The notes: generated from the letters alone by a model not told the origin. A DNA stretch of 64,000 nt from Euclidia mi (GCA_944739405.2 OX123182.2:94356051-94420050), one strand, 5' to 3'. Shown: positions 52,201-61,856, counted from the first letter of the stretch. Numbers and translations: made by a program.

Positions 52201-53090
52201 TCAAAAAGATTTAAAAAGAACTCCTTTCTGTATGTCATATGTGCAGAGGCACCGCTGTCTAAAATCCAAGCATTCTCTTCAGTTGTATTAAAACTGGTTT
52301 CTACATTGAACGCTAATAAATCTGCACCTTCCTGTTGAGGTTTTCTGGGCTTGGATTTTTTTGGAGCACGGCATTCTCGAGCAAAATGTCCTCGCCTTCC
52401 ACAATTATAACACTCGAACCTGTGTTTGGTGGGTTTATTTTGATTTGAACCACCAGCACCTTTATTCTGATCGTTTTGTTTTGGGTTATTCTTCCAGCCT
52501 TTGTTAGCCACAAGGAGAGCCGTTTCCTGCTCGTCTTCACACTGCAAGCTGGCTTCTTCGTCCAATAAACGAGCAGTTAAATTGACAAGAGTCTGGTTCG
52601 CTGGATCCAATGACATCCAGGCTTGACGGAGTGATCTATACTTGGGAGGCAATGTTCCAAGTATTTTTGTTATCACAGCCATTTCACTGATGTTTTCTCC
52701 ACTTTCTTTTAACTGCTTGGCTAAAGATTCGACTTTAGAAATGTGCTGAGCGACACTGTCACTTGTAGACATTTTGTATTGATAGAATCTCTCATGAACT
52801 AACATTTTACATAGTTCACTCTTCTGTTCATATATTGATTCTAGTTTTGACATTATTTCCATGGCAGTTTCACAGTTCTCTATCAAGGTAATTTGTTTGT
52901 AATCCATCGAAGAGGTCATAATATACATTGCCATGCCGTCATTTTTCGTCCACTCAACACTGTTTCCAGATGGTTTAGGCACTGAAATGTCGATCCCTTT
53001 TGCTTTAAGTGCACACTTTATCTGAAATTTCCATTGCCTGAAGTTCTGTCCATCGAATTTGTCTAAATTCATTGTCGCGCGGGAATCCAT
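49206..53090 (-). CDS. Copia Gag-Pol polyprotein (1294 aa)
   Basis: This one polyprotein supplies capsid, protease, integrase, RT and RNase H. Residues 1-200 are gag (retrotransposon gag with SKLESIYEQKS at 81-91). A CCHC knuckle, CYNCGRRGHFAREC, is at 227-240. Protease WILDSGASAHMT is at 275-286 with D278. The integrase zinc domain (H413, H418, C448, C451) precedes a core with D478 (YSDICGP), D541 (HTDNGREY) and E577 (GRVERENR). RT has D898 (QFDVKTAF) and YVDD at 981-984. RNase H has D1142/D1144 (YSDSDFAGD), E1183, D1218 and H1237. Every catalytic residue checked is present, with no internal stop. Length and order are normal for Copia. Confidence 0.97.
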   Translation of the reverse strand: MDSRATMNLDKFDGQNFRQWKFQIKCALKAKGIDISVPKPSGNSVEWTKNDGMAMYIMTSSMDYKQITLIENCETAMEIMSKLESIYEQKSELCKMLVHERFYQYKMSTSDSVAQHISKVESLAKQLKESGENISEMAVITKILGTLPPKYRSLRQAWMSLDPANQTLVNLTARLLDEEASLQCEDEQETALLVANKGWKNNPKQNDQNKGAGGSNQNKPTKHRFECYNCGRRGHFARECRAPKKSKPRKPQQEGADLLAFNVETSFNTTEENAWILDSGASAHMTYRKEFFLNLFECSQKSLTLGNKQSVEVAGIGKVLIKRYVNGQWEDSELHNVLYVPNLRRNLFSEGVIMRQSYTIIKKDSSALIYKGNDLVMCARITDNNLYELKIKAVVANTCNLVQSNQNNIKIWHERLGHLNLKQIKNMRANNVVEGLTLSDSDQTDFVCEACAYGKQCRFPFHKSVRGELQPGDLVYSDICGPMSHISIQGMRYFVLFKDAATSYRHVYFIKQKCDVMEVFKKYNAMIKNKYMHSVRILHTDNGREYVNKSFEDYLNKEGIVHERTAPYTPEQNGRVERENRTIVESARSMLYARDVPLDLWAEAINCAVYLLNRTSSSQTPQKTPFELWNGIKPHLGHVKIFGSIGYVHIPDQLRTKLEKKSEKMILVGYDNSNYRMFSQETKRVKISRNVIFDEQHVPDIRKNITQICLDDEARVEQENETQETNAEDTLRESSSSENEGSLQSCNSDDPTYEPSQEIDDDTIQNNINLRPRHNRIFEANLVEFSVPETYNEAMKSPQRDDWLRAIDEELLAHKENNTWTSVERSGQRTLTTKWVFNIKRDENNQGKRFKARLCARGFSQIKNIDYQEIFSPTKRYDSIRIILSIAARYDLEIQQFDVKTAFLNGYLDEDIFIEIPEGMSLKNDCVLKLNKSLYGLKQASRCWNRRFTELLVKYGFKQSQADNCVYIGIFDGVKVFIIIYVDDGLIVSSSSSMIKKIIEYLKQAFKIKELNLKYFVGIEIIKRNNCICIHQRDYVEQIIKKFCMSDSNSASTPADANVVITKKLDESIVNFPYREAIGSLLFLSSVSRPDISFAVNVLSRYVNNPSQQHVNAVKRVIRYLINTKDLCIKYGESSDLTGYSDSDFAGDVDTRKSTTGYIFNMNGGPITWCSQKQKTTALSTTEAEFVSACEAAKEILWLQQLLSDLGENIKCVQLYVDNQSAIKLISNPVYHKKTKHIDVKYNFVREKVELGIIKLNYIPSNSQLADMLTKALPVQSFAYLRDQILHNLCDFEI

Positions 53091-53173
53091 TTTGAGGTTA
53101 TCTTGTCAATTTGTTCTAACAACGATTGTAACTTTTCTTTTGCTGTTTTCTTTTGAGATTTCAATTACAGAGT

Positions 53174-53190
53174 CTACTGGGCCCATAACC
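53174..53190 (-). promoter_or_regulatory. Copia primer-binding site
   Basis: Reading the minus strand from the LTR edge gives GGTTATGGGCCCAGTAG. About 14 bases fit the complement of the 5' half of initiator tRNA-Met, the half-tRNA primer known for Drosophila copia. Confidence 0.75.
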
Positions 53191-53364
53191 TGTAGGTTTT
53201 ATGGGTGTTTTTATCAATTAAGAGATGGTAATTAATTGAAAACTTTTATTCTTCAATTGCACAGCAAGAAAGAAAACGAGGTACATACAAAGATAAACAT
53301 AGAGTTGGGTCATAGACAATGCTGTCATCTGGTTAAACTTTTTAAAAGCCTAATTAATCCAACA
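53191..53364 (-). repeat. Copia 5' LTR
   Basis: This 174-bp LTR is identical to the 3' LTR; the GGCGC target copy follows at 53365-53369. Confidence 0.95.
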
Positions 53365-53904
53365 GGCGCGAGTTTGAAAATATGCTTATATTGCTCTTTC
53401 TCTTGATTGCGTTGACATAGAAGCTTGATTTTGTTGCAGCCTAACGGTGTTATATAGTTGAGTATTTGATATGAATTTCAATTTAATACTTCTACGCGTT
53501 CAAGAGAAAGGGGTAGTAACTTTAAATTTATTAAAAATATTTTTTTATATGCTGTAACTAAAAATGTACGGTTTTCGCAATTTTTCCATAGTATGTGATA
53601 CAAGACCTTGCTTCGTACCAAATTTCAAGATTCTGAGTTCACGCGAAGTGCCCTATAGGTTTTGATTCCAATGCGAGTTTGAAAATATGCTACAATTTGC
53701 AGCATAATCGGCTGTATCTTTTGATTGCGTTAGATTAGAAGTTTGAATTTTTTACAGCTCTATGGAACCGTAGATTTGAGTATTTAGTATAAATTTCAGT
53801 TTGATACCTCCACGCATTCCTGAGAAAAAGAGTCTTGACAGACGGACGGACAACAAAGTGATCCTATAAGGGTTCCGTTTTTTCCTTTCGAGGTACGGAA
53901 TCCT

Positions 53905-53993
53905 AAAAACGATTTGAAAGTAGGGAAATATTTATTATTGTTCGATTAAGGCTGTTTAATTATCCCATAGTAAGTAATAAACGAAAATATGAC
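53905..53993 (+). repeat. BEL 3' LTR, piece 3
   Basis: AACGATTTGAAAGTAGGGAA through ACGAAAATATGAC matches the 5' LTR from about 32294 to 32380 with several differences. It ends at the ATGAC target of the solo LTR. Confidence 0.88.
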
Positions 53994-54609
53994 TATCTAG
54001 AGTTACCGTAGGCAGGTAGGAAATTGTTCAGAGTGCGCAGTGGAAGTTGTATTACATCTACCTGACCACGATAAGGCAAGGATCCAGACACAATGCACTG
54101 CGTTGCACAGTGATGAGTTCAAAGAACATGCAAGTTACAACTATCAATATTAATTAACTTACCAAATCTTTACTGAGGATGATGTTCTTGAGCGGACCTA
54201 TAAGATTAACTCATAATTTTGGCCAAAATAACAAGCAAATCGAATAAATACCACAGGGTCCAGTTCGGCGTCCTTCATCAGCGAAGTCGTCGGGCACCAA
54301 GCACGTGCATCGGATTCACACAAGTTTTACAATATGTTCAATAGGTTACTTATAAGTTTATATTTTATCACAAACACATCAATTCGCGAAGCTACAAGGA
54401 CGAGCTTTCCAAAAGGCGATCAATTTATATCAATTACAAAAACACGCGAGAGCGACCAAACGGCGTGAGCGCAAGACCATTTTTCCGAAACGGAAATCGA
54501 AAGACAGTTCAGTGTGACCATACTCAAAATTTACAATAGACTAAACTAAACGTTACTAAATCGATATAATCGACTTGACCCATCACAAATAATATTTCTA
54601 TTTCAAACA
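53994..54609. mobile_element. Solo LTR (616 bp) with 5-bp ATGAC duplication
   Basis: ATGAC lies at 53989-53993 and 54610-54614. The segment runs TATCTAGAGTTACC to CTATTTCAAACA and is the reverse-oriented relative of the solo LTR at 16840-17622. Its first bases read TATC where the relative implies TGTC, so one terminal base has mutated. It lacks roughly 170 bp present in the other copy. Confidence 0.83.
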
Positions 54610-54614
54610 ATGAC

Positions 54615-54982
54615 GATGTAAAGTGGACGCGAGCGCGTTTGAACAGGTTTAAACATGTCGAAACCTGTCCGAACGCCACCACAAGACTTTAAAACTCAGA
54701 CAAAGCGTTGTGATTGGTCGAAACGAATGTGTTGCGCTCACTTCCACCCACTTGCACCCTGCAAAAGAAAGATATAAACAGGACGGTTTGTTGCATGGTT
54801 CAGTTCGGTTCAGTTCAGTTCAGCAGTAGTGTTCTCTCAAGAAATCCGAAGCAACAAGCCCATCCCGATAGTGCATTGAATTGTAAATCAAGAGTTTAAT
54901 GAAGATTCTGAAATATCAACTTACCATCAAGTCAGGCGTTTCATTCCTTTGGAAGACAGAAAAATTACGGTCCACCGCGGCA
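54615..54982 (+). repeat. BEL 3' LTR, piece 4
   Basis: GATGTAAAGTGGACGCGAGC onward matches 32382-32748 of the 5' LTR to the end CCACCGCGGCA. GGTGG at 54983-54987 is the outer target copy (GTTGG on the left). Confidence 0.9.
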
Positions 54983-54987
54983 GGTGG

Positions 54988-55380
54988 CTATTTTGTTATA
55001 CAGCTATTCGATTATCTCTATTATCTCTGTAATATTGATATGTATATGGTGTTCAATAAAGCATTATCTGCCTATTAATTTACACTATTGCTGCCATATA
55101 CAGATCAATGATTGCTACAGTACCCACTGTTTTGGCGCACTTCGTACGATATTTCTGAGAATCATCAATGTCGTAGCTTTGTCCCGTTTGCATCCGAGAA
55201 TAACACCCCTTGTAGCCCGAGGCCCCCTTACTAGTCTAACCGGATATGACAGAATATCAGCTTGATGTTATTGAGAATATACATAATAATTTTAATTAAA
55301 CCTGAGTGGTTTCAGTGTGTAGGCCCGACTCACTATCAGTTACACACCTCTCTGCCTACCCTAAAAGGCTAAGGATGTTT
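54988..55380. other. Unassigned DNA
   Basis: No domain-bearing frame is recognisable. Near 55330-55370 a degraded CCTCTCTGCCTACCC phrase resembles the SINE tail, so the right part may be an old SINE end. Confidence 0.45.
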
Positions 55381-55389
55381 GAGATTCCA

Positions 55390-55650
55390 CCGCGAATACC
55401 GACGAGCGGTTGATGCAGCGGGAGTGTAAACGCCTGCTACGCCAAAGGTCGCGGGTTCAATTCCCGCTCAAGTCAAACATTTGTGTGCATTAACATGGAT
55501 GTTGGTCTGGGTCTGGGTGTTTCTATGTATAATATGTGTTTCTATGTATATATATTTACAAAAAAAAGTATATATGTATGTTTATCCATTATCTAGTACC
55601 CATAGTACAAGCTCTGCTTAGTTTGGGACTAGATGGTGATGTGTGAATGT
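55390..55650 (+). repeat. tRNA-headed SINE, second family
   Basis: The head (about 55403-55475) reads GACGAGCGGTTGATGCAGCG, GGAGTGTAAACGCCTGCTAC and B box GGTTCAATTCC with a closing stem. It then runs AACATGGATGTTGGTCTGGG, an A/T microsatellite and CATTATCTAGTACCCATAGT, ACAAGCTCTGCTTAGTTTGG, GACTAGATGG. A reverse copy with the same head and 3' part is at 63660-63925. The head still resembles a tRNA, but the attached body and second copy make it a SINE. Confidence 0.85.
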
Positions 55651-56039
55651 GGTACAAAAAAATGACGATGACTTTAAAACCTACACACTTGTTAATTTAC
55701 TAATAAACCATTCACTTAAATTACTTCAGCAGACATCAGAATCAATATTAAATCTAATAATCTCTACTCAAATTTTAAAGAATTCGTATAACGTTCATGT
55801 ATTGTTATTTAATAGGAGTCTCTAATTACTTACTCGACTACAGTGGGTTATGTTTTCCTGTCCCTGTGCCCGCTTATCTTGGGAGTAACCAAACATGCTA
55901 TGACAAATGATATGTCGTTTAGAAACGTCAGGATCATATAAGAAATAAGTTAGAAGTAAAATGGACCGAGTTTAACGTGGAAACTAGTGTAGCTTCTCCG
56001 TTTCCAACCGTCAACCTTTGTCAGAAATTGTCGAAAATT
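55651..56039. other. Unassigned AT-rich DNA
   Basis: I see no coding frame with recognisable motifs and no repeat boundary. Confidence 0.5.
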
Positions 56040-56480
56040 TACAACATCGTCCTACTGTTGCAGAGGTATCGGGTTCAAATCCCACGACGCGCAACACTGA
56101 ATTCCACGCTTTGTGCGTTTTGAAACCACTTGGAACCCACTGTGATCGCCAACAGACCCGTAACTCAGTGAACACGCAATAGACAGTCAGATAGCCAATA
56201 AGACATTTACTTAACTGTGGTACAAAAAAAAAAGATAAATGAGACTTAGAGTTTGGTCGAACACAAGGTCTATTCGCTTTCACAATAGTTCTTACGCTAA
56301 CACGTTATTCTAGTTAGGAGGCTAAGGGAAGAAGTGGCTATGAGCGATCGGTGCGGGGGAAATACAAAATGTTTTCTCCGCAAAATACCCTCACACCCAC
56401 GTTAAGCCATGGATACCGGCTGTCATGAAGATCTTTGACAGTCGTTATAAAGAGTGTACTCTTGCAACTACTGATAAGCC
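56040..56480 (+). repeat. Degenerate SINE (14131 family)
   Basis: GCAGAGGTATCGGGTTCAAA and TCCCACGACGCGCAACACTG form a B-box side like 14175-14205 (GAGGTATCGGGTTCGAATCC). GATCTTTGACAGTCGTTA near 56431 repeats a phrase from 14311-14328. The A-box region is poorly preserved. Confidence 0.55.
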
Positions 56481-56749
56481 ATGGAATATGCCTTTGGGAT
56501 GCGGTCAAATGATAGGCGCTCTGGGGTAAAGTTAATTTCTGTCAAATCTGATCAAAGCAATAAACTGCACCTCGGGCTATAAGGCGAGTCTTGGATGCAA
56601 CTCGAATAACTCTAGGACGGTGGTAGATAACGTTATAAGCTGTCGAAACAGACAACTAATACATTTGGCAAGTGTTTAATAGGTTGACTTGCAAATTCGA
56701 TTCCACAAGGATTTTGTTTCTAAGTACGAATCATTAATTAAATACATCA

Positions 56750-57215
56750 GGGTAGGCAGAGACAACAGAACGCCACTTGCTTCTATCCTTGCAAACCTCA
56801 CGCGCTTCATCTACATTCGTTACTCTTTTCATTAATGCTCACCGGTTACGGGTGCTTCGGACTATTCCGTTTTTCAAGACGTCCCCAATTTGGTCGACGA
56901 ACGTCTTACGAGGTCTGCCGCAACCGGCTTGCCCATGCACCTCTGCCATATATATTTTATTCGTCAATCTTTCTTCACTCATTCACTCCACGTGTCCATT
57001 TCTCAATCCTTCTCACGACATCTTCTTTCAGGCCACATCGCTCTCGTATTACTGCATTCGGAATTCTATGAATCAGTCTCACCCCACACATACTACGCAG
57101 TGATCGCATCTCAACTGCGTTAATTCTGCTTTCATGCTTTTTCTGCTATACCAAACACTCACTTCCATACATCAAGGTGGGCACCAGCACTCCATTATGA
57201 ACCGCCAGTCGCGCC
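56750..57215 (-). pseudogene. RTE-like LINE C-terminal fragment
   Basis: Reverse frames contain MRSLRSMCGVRLIH, KEDVVRRIEK and DEAREVCKDR-like wording, paralleling 27546-28000 of the other RTE-like fragment (RALRSMCGVSLTD, KEDVVTSIEK, NEAREICQGR). The complement also shares the GGTAGGCAGAGAC 3' edge (56752-56764). Many stops and shifts show it is older than the copy at 27527. Confidence 0.75.
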
Positions 57216-58050
57216 TTAGTCATTAAATAAGGCGAATCAATCAACTACTTTTACAAAATAAGACTTGTAAAAGCGCATCGAATATTAAAAACTTTGTTTT
57301 AATTTAAATGACGTCTGGAATCAACCACTAGACCGTAAGAGTGTGATCAACCGAGTTGTGGCTCGTCTAAATGCGTTCGAGTGTTACTTACTAAAACCAC
57401 CGCGGTGTCCTCGGCATAGTGACATGATCATCAAGATCATCTTGGAATTATCGATGTAAACATGGCCTAAAACAACAAAGTATTAGAACAAATGAAAAAA
57501 AAACCAAAGGCACAGTAAGATATTTTTCTTCAGCTTATTTAAACCAAATAACATATTATTACATTCGAGAAATGGAACATGAAATCCCTAATTTTCTTCG
57601 TAACGAATCTGAATCTAGAAAGTTCCGGCAAATAAATTTCCACTTAACTTCTTACTTATCATACAAAGTGGCGAAATATCGTGACAATAGGATCTCGATT
57701 ACCTAATACGAGTCGCGAATAATTTTCAAAGTCCAAGGAGCTCAAGTTTAATAATGAATATTTTCAAAAGAGAACCGTAATTAGAAATGGGCGACTTAGT
57801 GAATTTTGTTAATCCAATGAGACCAGGACCCAAGTTAGAAGATTAAATGGGAGATATAATCACAAACTCGGTGGAAAAAACAGCCATCTAAATTAATCAG
57901 GTGACTTATTTCTGGCGGAGAGTGGCGCGGACTCGGCACACTTGAATTGTAATTTAAGCTCGATAACGCTGTTATAGTTTACTAATTTGGTTTCAAGGTA
58001 TTACGGTTTGCTGATAATCGCTATATATTTTATTTGTAGTAGTGATAAAG
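57216..58050. other. Unassigned AT-rich DNA
   Basis: I see no recognisable coding frame, RNA gene or repeat end. Confidence 0.5.
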
Positions 58051-58054
58051 CTTG

Positions 58055-58190
58055 TCTCAACATATCAGCCGGAAGACATCCACTACTGGACATTGGCCTC
58101 CCCCAAGGGTCTCCACATGGACTGATCCTTAGGCACCCGCATCCATCTGCTGCCCGCTATCCCAACAAGATCGTTAGTCCACCTTGAAGC
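58055..58190 (-). repeat. LINE/SINE 3'-end fragment (CCAGTAGTGG type)
   Basis: The reverse strand reads GGGGGAGGCCAATGTCCAGT, AGTGGATGTCTTCCGGCTGA, the lepidopteran LINE end phrase also seen, diverged, at 19190, 48505 and 62450. Confidence 0.65.
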
Positions 58191-59029
58191 TTGTGTATGT
58201 AGTAATCTATTTGTAAAATAGACTCATATAATTATATTAACAGAAACTCTGTTTTCGTCGGATGCTGTTGTCAAAGAGCGGCGTCAAATCATCTAAACCA
58301 CGCGCTGAGTGTAACTGGAGTAAGATTGAGATAGAATTAATTTCCTGCTGTCTAACTCCAGTTAATTAAGGAGAGTCACCTTACTACCTAAATAATGATT
58401 TAGACAGGAACAGGATTAGAAAATAAGATGAATTTACCTTAGCGTCTTTGATTGTAACGTTGAATTGCCTTCATGTTTAAAACAACTCTGGCGGTCGTCT
58501 ATATTATAACACACATGTTTATTGTGCATACATATATCGTTTTATATGTGAACCTGTTTTTTTATTTTTATTATGTAAAATCATTGATTCCCAATCAAGA
58601 AGAATGGTTGCTACTTAGCTACTCGTGAAGGTTTGCTGCTTCTAGTTCTAGGTTGGGTGTTTACACTGAACGCATTAGTGCTCGGTAGAGAGCAAGTAGC
58701 TATATTACAACTCGTCACAGAATGGAATGGATGTAACAAAAGCCAGTTGCTTTCTAACTAGACAACAAGATACAGATGTCGTTAGTGTTAAGTGTAGTAG
58801 TAGTACCGTCAGTGACAGTGGAGGTAATTGCCTGCACTTTAATAAGACGTCCCTGAGCTCTCACCAATCATCCCGACCATAAACGATGCAAGCCGATCGT
58901 AATCTTGGGGCCAAAAGAGATGGTAGTCTTTGAATAAATACTGCCCCATTAAAAATCAATCATAATTAAAGTTGACAACGTGGACAATTCGCGATATTTC
59001 AGAATTCGTTAACTACTCACTTCGAAACA
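58191..59029. other. Unassigned DNA
   Basis: No recognisable coding frame, RNA gene or repeat end is visible. Confidence 0.5.
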
Positions 59030-60267
59030 TCGCCGTCCCCGGAGAATAAAATGATAACGACTAAAATGCAACTTTACAGGAAAAATAAAAAACATGCTTT
59101 CGGCGATTGATCCTTAAACGCTGGACGTAGACAGATGATTGTAAGCTTTTAAAGAAGGTTATTTTTATACATTTTGATAATATTAGGTATATTAACACTT
59201 TATTCTCGTAATTTAAAACTTGTTTTAAATCTTTGAATACTATTGTAATATTTTGTAACTTTGTAAATAACTGTATGAAAATAAAAAATAAAATTTAAAG
59301 AAAAACAAAAAACCCGACTGCATAAAAACTAATTTTAAAAAATACGTGAAAAAAATAACTTAAATAAAAACTAAAAAGAAAGAAACAAGGCCAGTAGTTT
59401 AGAATTCTGTTAAGTAATATGCAGAACAGAGCGACTCACAGTCGGGGCCCATTCAAATTTTACCAATCAAATCTTCCCAAGGGGCCCCGACTGTGAGTCG
59501 TTCTGTTCTGCATATTACTTAACAGAATTCTAAACTACTGGGCTTGTTTCTTTCTTTTTAGTTTTTATTTAAGTTCATTTTTCACGTATTTTTTAAAATT
59601 ATTTTTTATGCAGTCGGGTTTTTTGTTTTTCTTTAAATTATTTTTTTTTATTTTATACTTTTTAGTTACGATTCATTGACTTCGTTATAAGATGGTAAAT
59701 TTCGCAATCAAGTGTTTGTATATCGTTTATACTTGAAATAAAAACTTAAATCAATAAGTAAGTAAATTAGCGAGAATTTTTTTTTGTTAAACAACTTTAA
59801 ATCGTTATATATCCTAAACTATTATTTAAAATGAAAAATTATAAGATTAACCTAAAGATGATTTTAAAATAATAGGTATTTTAAAATCATCTTCAACGAC
59901 ACCCACTTGACATAGTTCATATACTTTTTTTTTTTCATTTTGACAATATGGCGTCTGGTTGTCGCTGTGGTAAATTTTGATTACTGTCATGTCTTTAGTG
60001 ACACTCGCAAGGTTAAGACGAATCGATTGACGTAAAAATCATCAAATCGGCCTACGCATTTGGTCTCTAGAACGCCACATAGAAACAAACATACATACAT
60101 GGGTACATACATACATACATACATAGACTGGTAACCACATTATCCTCCTTTGCGTCGCGCAGTCGGGTAATTAGGAAACAAATTGAGCGGACCCACAGAT
60201 CCCAAAAATGACATAACATTAAAACTAAGATAATGGCAGTTATCATTTTATTCTCCGGGGACGGCGA
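59030..60267. mobile_element. 1.24-kb inverted-repeat element
   Basis: Perfect 29-bp inverted repeats (TCGCCGTCCCCGGAGAATAA at each end, read inward) lie at 59030-59058 and 60239-60267. Inside are a 158-bp-arm palindrome (59293-59640), a shorter palindrome (59855-59893) and (CATA)n at 60088-60124. No transposase frame and no certain target duplication are seen. It is a candidate MITE of unassigned superfamily. Confidence 0.68.
59293..59640. repeat. Long palindrome with about 158-bp arms
   Basis: Arms 59293-59450 and 59482-59640 pair over nearly their whole length (about six differences by eye) around a 31-nt loop at 59451-59481. The inner part is GTCGGGGCCC/GGGCCCCGAC, and the outer part contains CCCGACTGCATAAAAA. 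A transcript would fold into one long hairpin. Confidence 0.88.
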
Positions 60268-61856
60268 CATACACATCTTACTTAGCTTAAGTAGATAAGG
60301 CTACAATATAGAGTAAAGCTGTCAAAAATATAGGTGCATGCAGCAAAGCAAGATTTTTTGGCTAGGTTTACCTGATTAAGTATAGACGTTAGCTACATCA
60401 GTGATAGCTAAGCGTTAGCTACATGTTGCTGTATAAATACGTGGAAATGAATTTAAAGTATTTTGCATCCTAAATGGGTGGATACAATAGGTAGATTTTT
60501 CTTTTTATAAAGATACGTCCTGGCCTGTTTTCACAAAATAAAGTTACTCTTAGCCACCCACATCTTGTAATTTTGTGTTGACGTCCTATTAGAATGAAGC
60601 TCAGCACAGTAACCCAGTTACATCGCGAGTATACAGATCTTGCCCAATTTGTGTATTTTCTCCGCTTTATTGAGGACGTGGTACATAACAACGTCGAGAT
60701 GCTGCCTTCAGTTATGCACACTTATTGTTAGTTTAGGACGTACGGCGTTACATCAAGATTTACTACACCAGTGTAAGCAAGTCTATGTCTGTATCACAAG
60801 ACGACAGAATCGTAGTCTAAATGAAACTGGCATTCATCAAGCAATACATTGGTTAAGCTTAAGTTGGTCTCTCTATGTTTGAAAATTTGCTACAGGCACA
60901 GATCAGGTTTTGTTGGTAAAGTGTAGATGCATGTGTATCCATTAGTTTACTACGAACTCGGTTGTATAGTGTTAACAAAATAAATATTTACAGCGAAACT
61001 AGAATGCCACGTGATATTGTGCTGAGTAAAGTTCTGTGTACGCTTGGAAATGTAGTGGACAGTGGAAAAGAAATTCCTTAAAAATTATACTGTATTCTTT
61101 AGTAAGTCGAGTTGTTTGTGACTTTGCTTACGTACCTTTGATGCAAAAAGTAAGCTTAAATTATATTCAGAAGGATTTAAAAAGATAACTTTCCCTAAAA
61201 CGTCTTGAATAGGCCTCAGGGATGAGTATACTTTTGAGTGGGCTATATATAAATGAATATATTGTGTTAACTCTTTTACTAAAAGTAAAATCGTACATTA
61301 AGTGACACTTATCTTATAGGCTACCTTTTTATCAATTTTTGCCAGTGAGCTTTTCGAAAAACCTTATTCAAAATTTAATGGCGAATTGTTCTGATCAGAA
61401 TGTATTTCATATATTATTGGAAATAGAATTGCGTAGTTTTATTAGCAGTGGTATTATTAAAAAACGACGGAACCATTTAAACTATGGCTTGAATGCTTCA
61501 AAATTACGTAGAAAGTAAATATTTGTATGTTCAAGTTCTGATAAGCCATGTCAAATTGAAAAAAATCGAGTTATGTTATCACATAGCAACCGCCGGGCTA
61601 ATACTGAACCGCGGGGATAATAATTATGAATTCAGAATTGCTGAACACGGTACTTGTTCCTTTTAAATTGTTTCCCTTGCTTACGAAGTATGGGACAGTA
61701 CTTCGTCCTATGTACACGAGTTGCGAACCTTTGGCTTATCACTGACGCCCAAACTAGAAATTGCCTAACCAGCTAGATATGAGTTAAATATGTGTGTCAA
61801 CATATGGGTGTGTTGTGTTTGTTTTGGGTTAATTATAGGGAAGGGATAAAGATAAA
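60268..61856. other. AT-rich DNA without recognisable genes
   Basis: The largest frames (about 80 codons) have no familiar motifs or good start context. No RNA gene was seen. Confidence 0.5.

Larger units (their letters stand above)
49006..53364 (-). mobile_element. Intact Copia LTR retrotransposon (4359 bp)
   Basis: LTRs of 174 bp at 49006-49179 and 53191-53364 are identical by eye and run TGTAGGTTTTATGGG...AATCCAACA. GGCGC is duplicated at 49001-49005 and 53365-53369. On the minus strand the primer site GGTTATGGGCCCAG follows the 5' LTR directly. This is the Copia-type site that pairs with an internal part of initiator tRNA-Met. A purine tract (AGTGGGAG) precedes the 3' LTR. The single ORF is open over 1294 codons. 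It is the youngest-looking and possibly still competent element in the window. Confidence 0.96.
48602..53830. repeat. Tandem 305-310-bp units split by Copia
   Basis: The phrase GCGAGTTTGAAAA recurs at 48694, 53368 and 53673, giving spacings of 310 (after subtracting Copia and its duplication) and 305 bp. Each unit ends with CGTACCAAATTTCAAGATTC, TGAGTTCACG, GAAGTNCCCTGTAGG. About 90 bp of an earlier unit precede 48694 and a partial last unit follows 53673. Copia lies in the first complete unit (GGCGC duplication). Confidence 0.82.
46641..53904. mobile_element. Composite repeat with GGGTTCCGTAC ends, tandem units and nested Copia
   Basis: It inserts at an A run in the BEL LTR. The left end has GTCGGACTCGCGCACCGAGG then GTTCCGTAC (46657-46685). 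The right end has GACAGACGGACGGACAACAA, GGGTTCCG and GGTACGGAATCC (about 53836-53904), so GGTTCCGTAC-like phrases are inverted at the two ends. Inside are a SINE (47131-47400), an OTU/endonuclease remnant (47466-48300), 305-310-bp tandem units (48602-53830) and Copia (49006-53364). A diverged piece of the same repeat end is at 61857-61935. Helentron/HINE elements combine such features, but the assignment is speculative. Confidence 0.55.
32192..54982 (+). mobile_element. BEL/Pao LTR retrotransposon, 3' LTR split by three insertions
   Basis: The 5' LTR is 32192-32748, the internal region 32749-38431, and the 3' LTR is present as four pieces: 38432-38514, 46619-46640, 53905-53993 and 54615-54982. 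The gaps are a Gypsy element (38515-46614), a composite repeat with Copia (46641-53904) and a solo LTR (53994-54609). The LTRs run TGT...GACA/GGCA, and the outer duplication is GTTGG/GGTGG, with one mismatch. The primer site TGGTCCTACGC starts at 32752. Gag-pol is broken by several frameshifts and a deletion through the RT active site. Confidence 0.92.

Noticed and set aside
55403..55475. Possible genuine tRNA gene
   Set aside because: A second copy at 63840-63915 shares not only the tRNA-like head but also the downstream SINE body, so it is a SINE head.
60640..60882. 80-codon plus-strand frame in unassigned DNA
   Set aside because: There are no domains, no repeats and no supporting signals; its length is within chance expectation.
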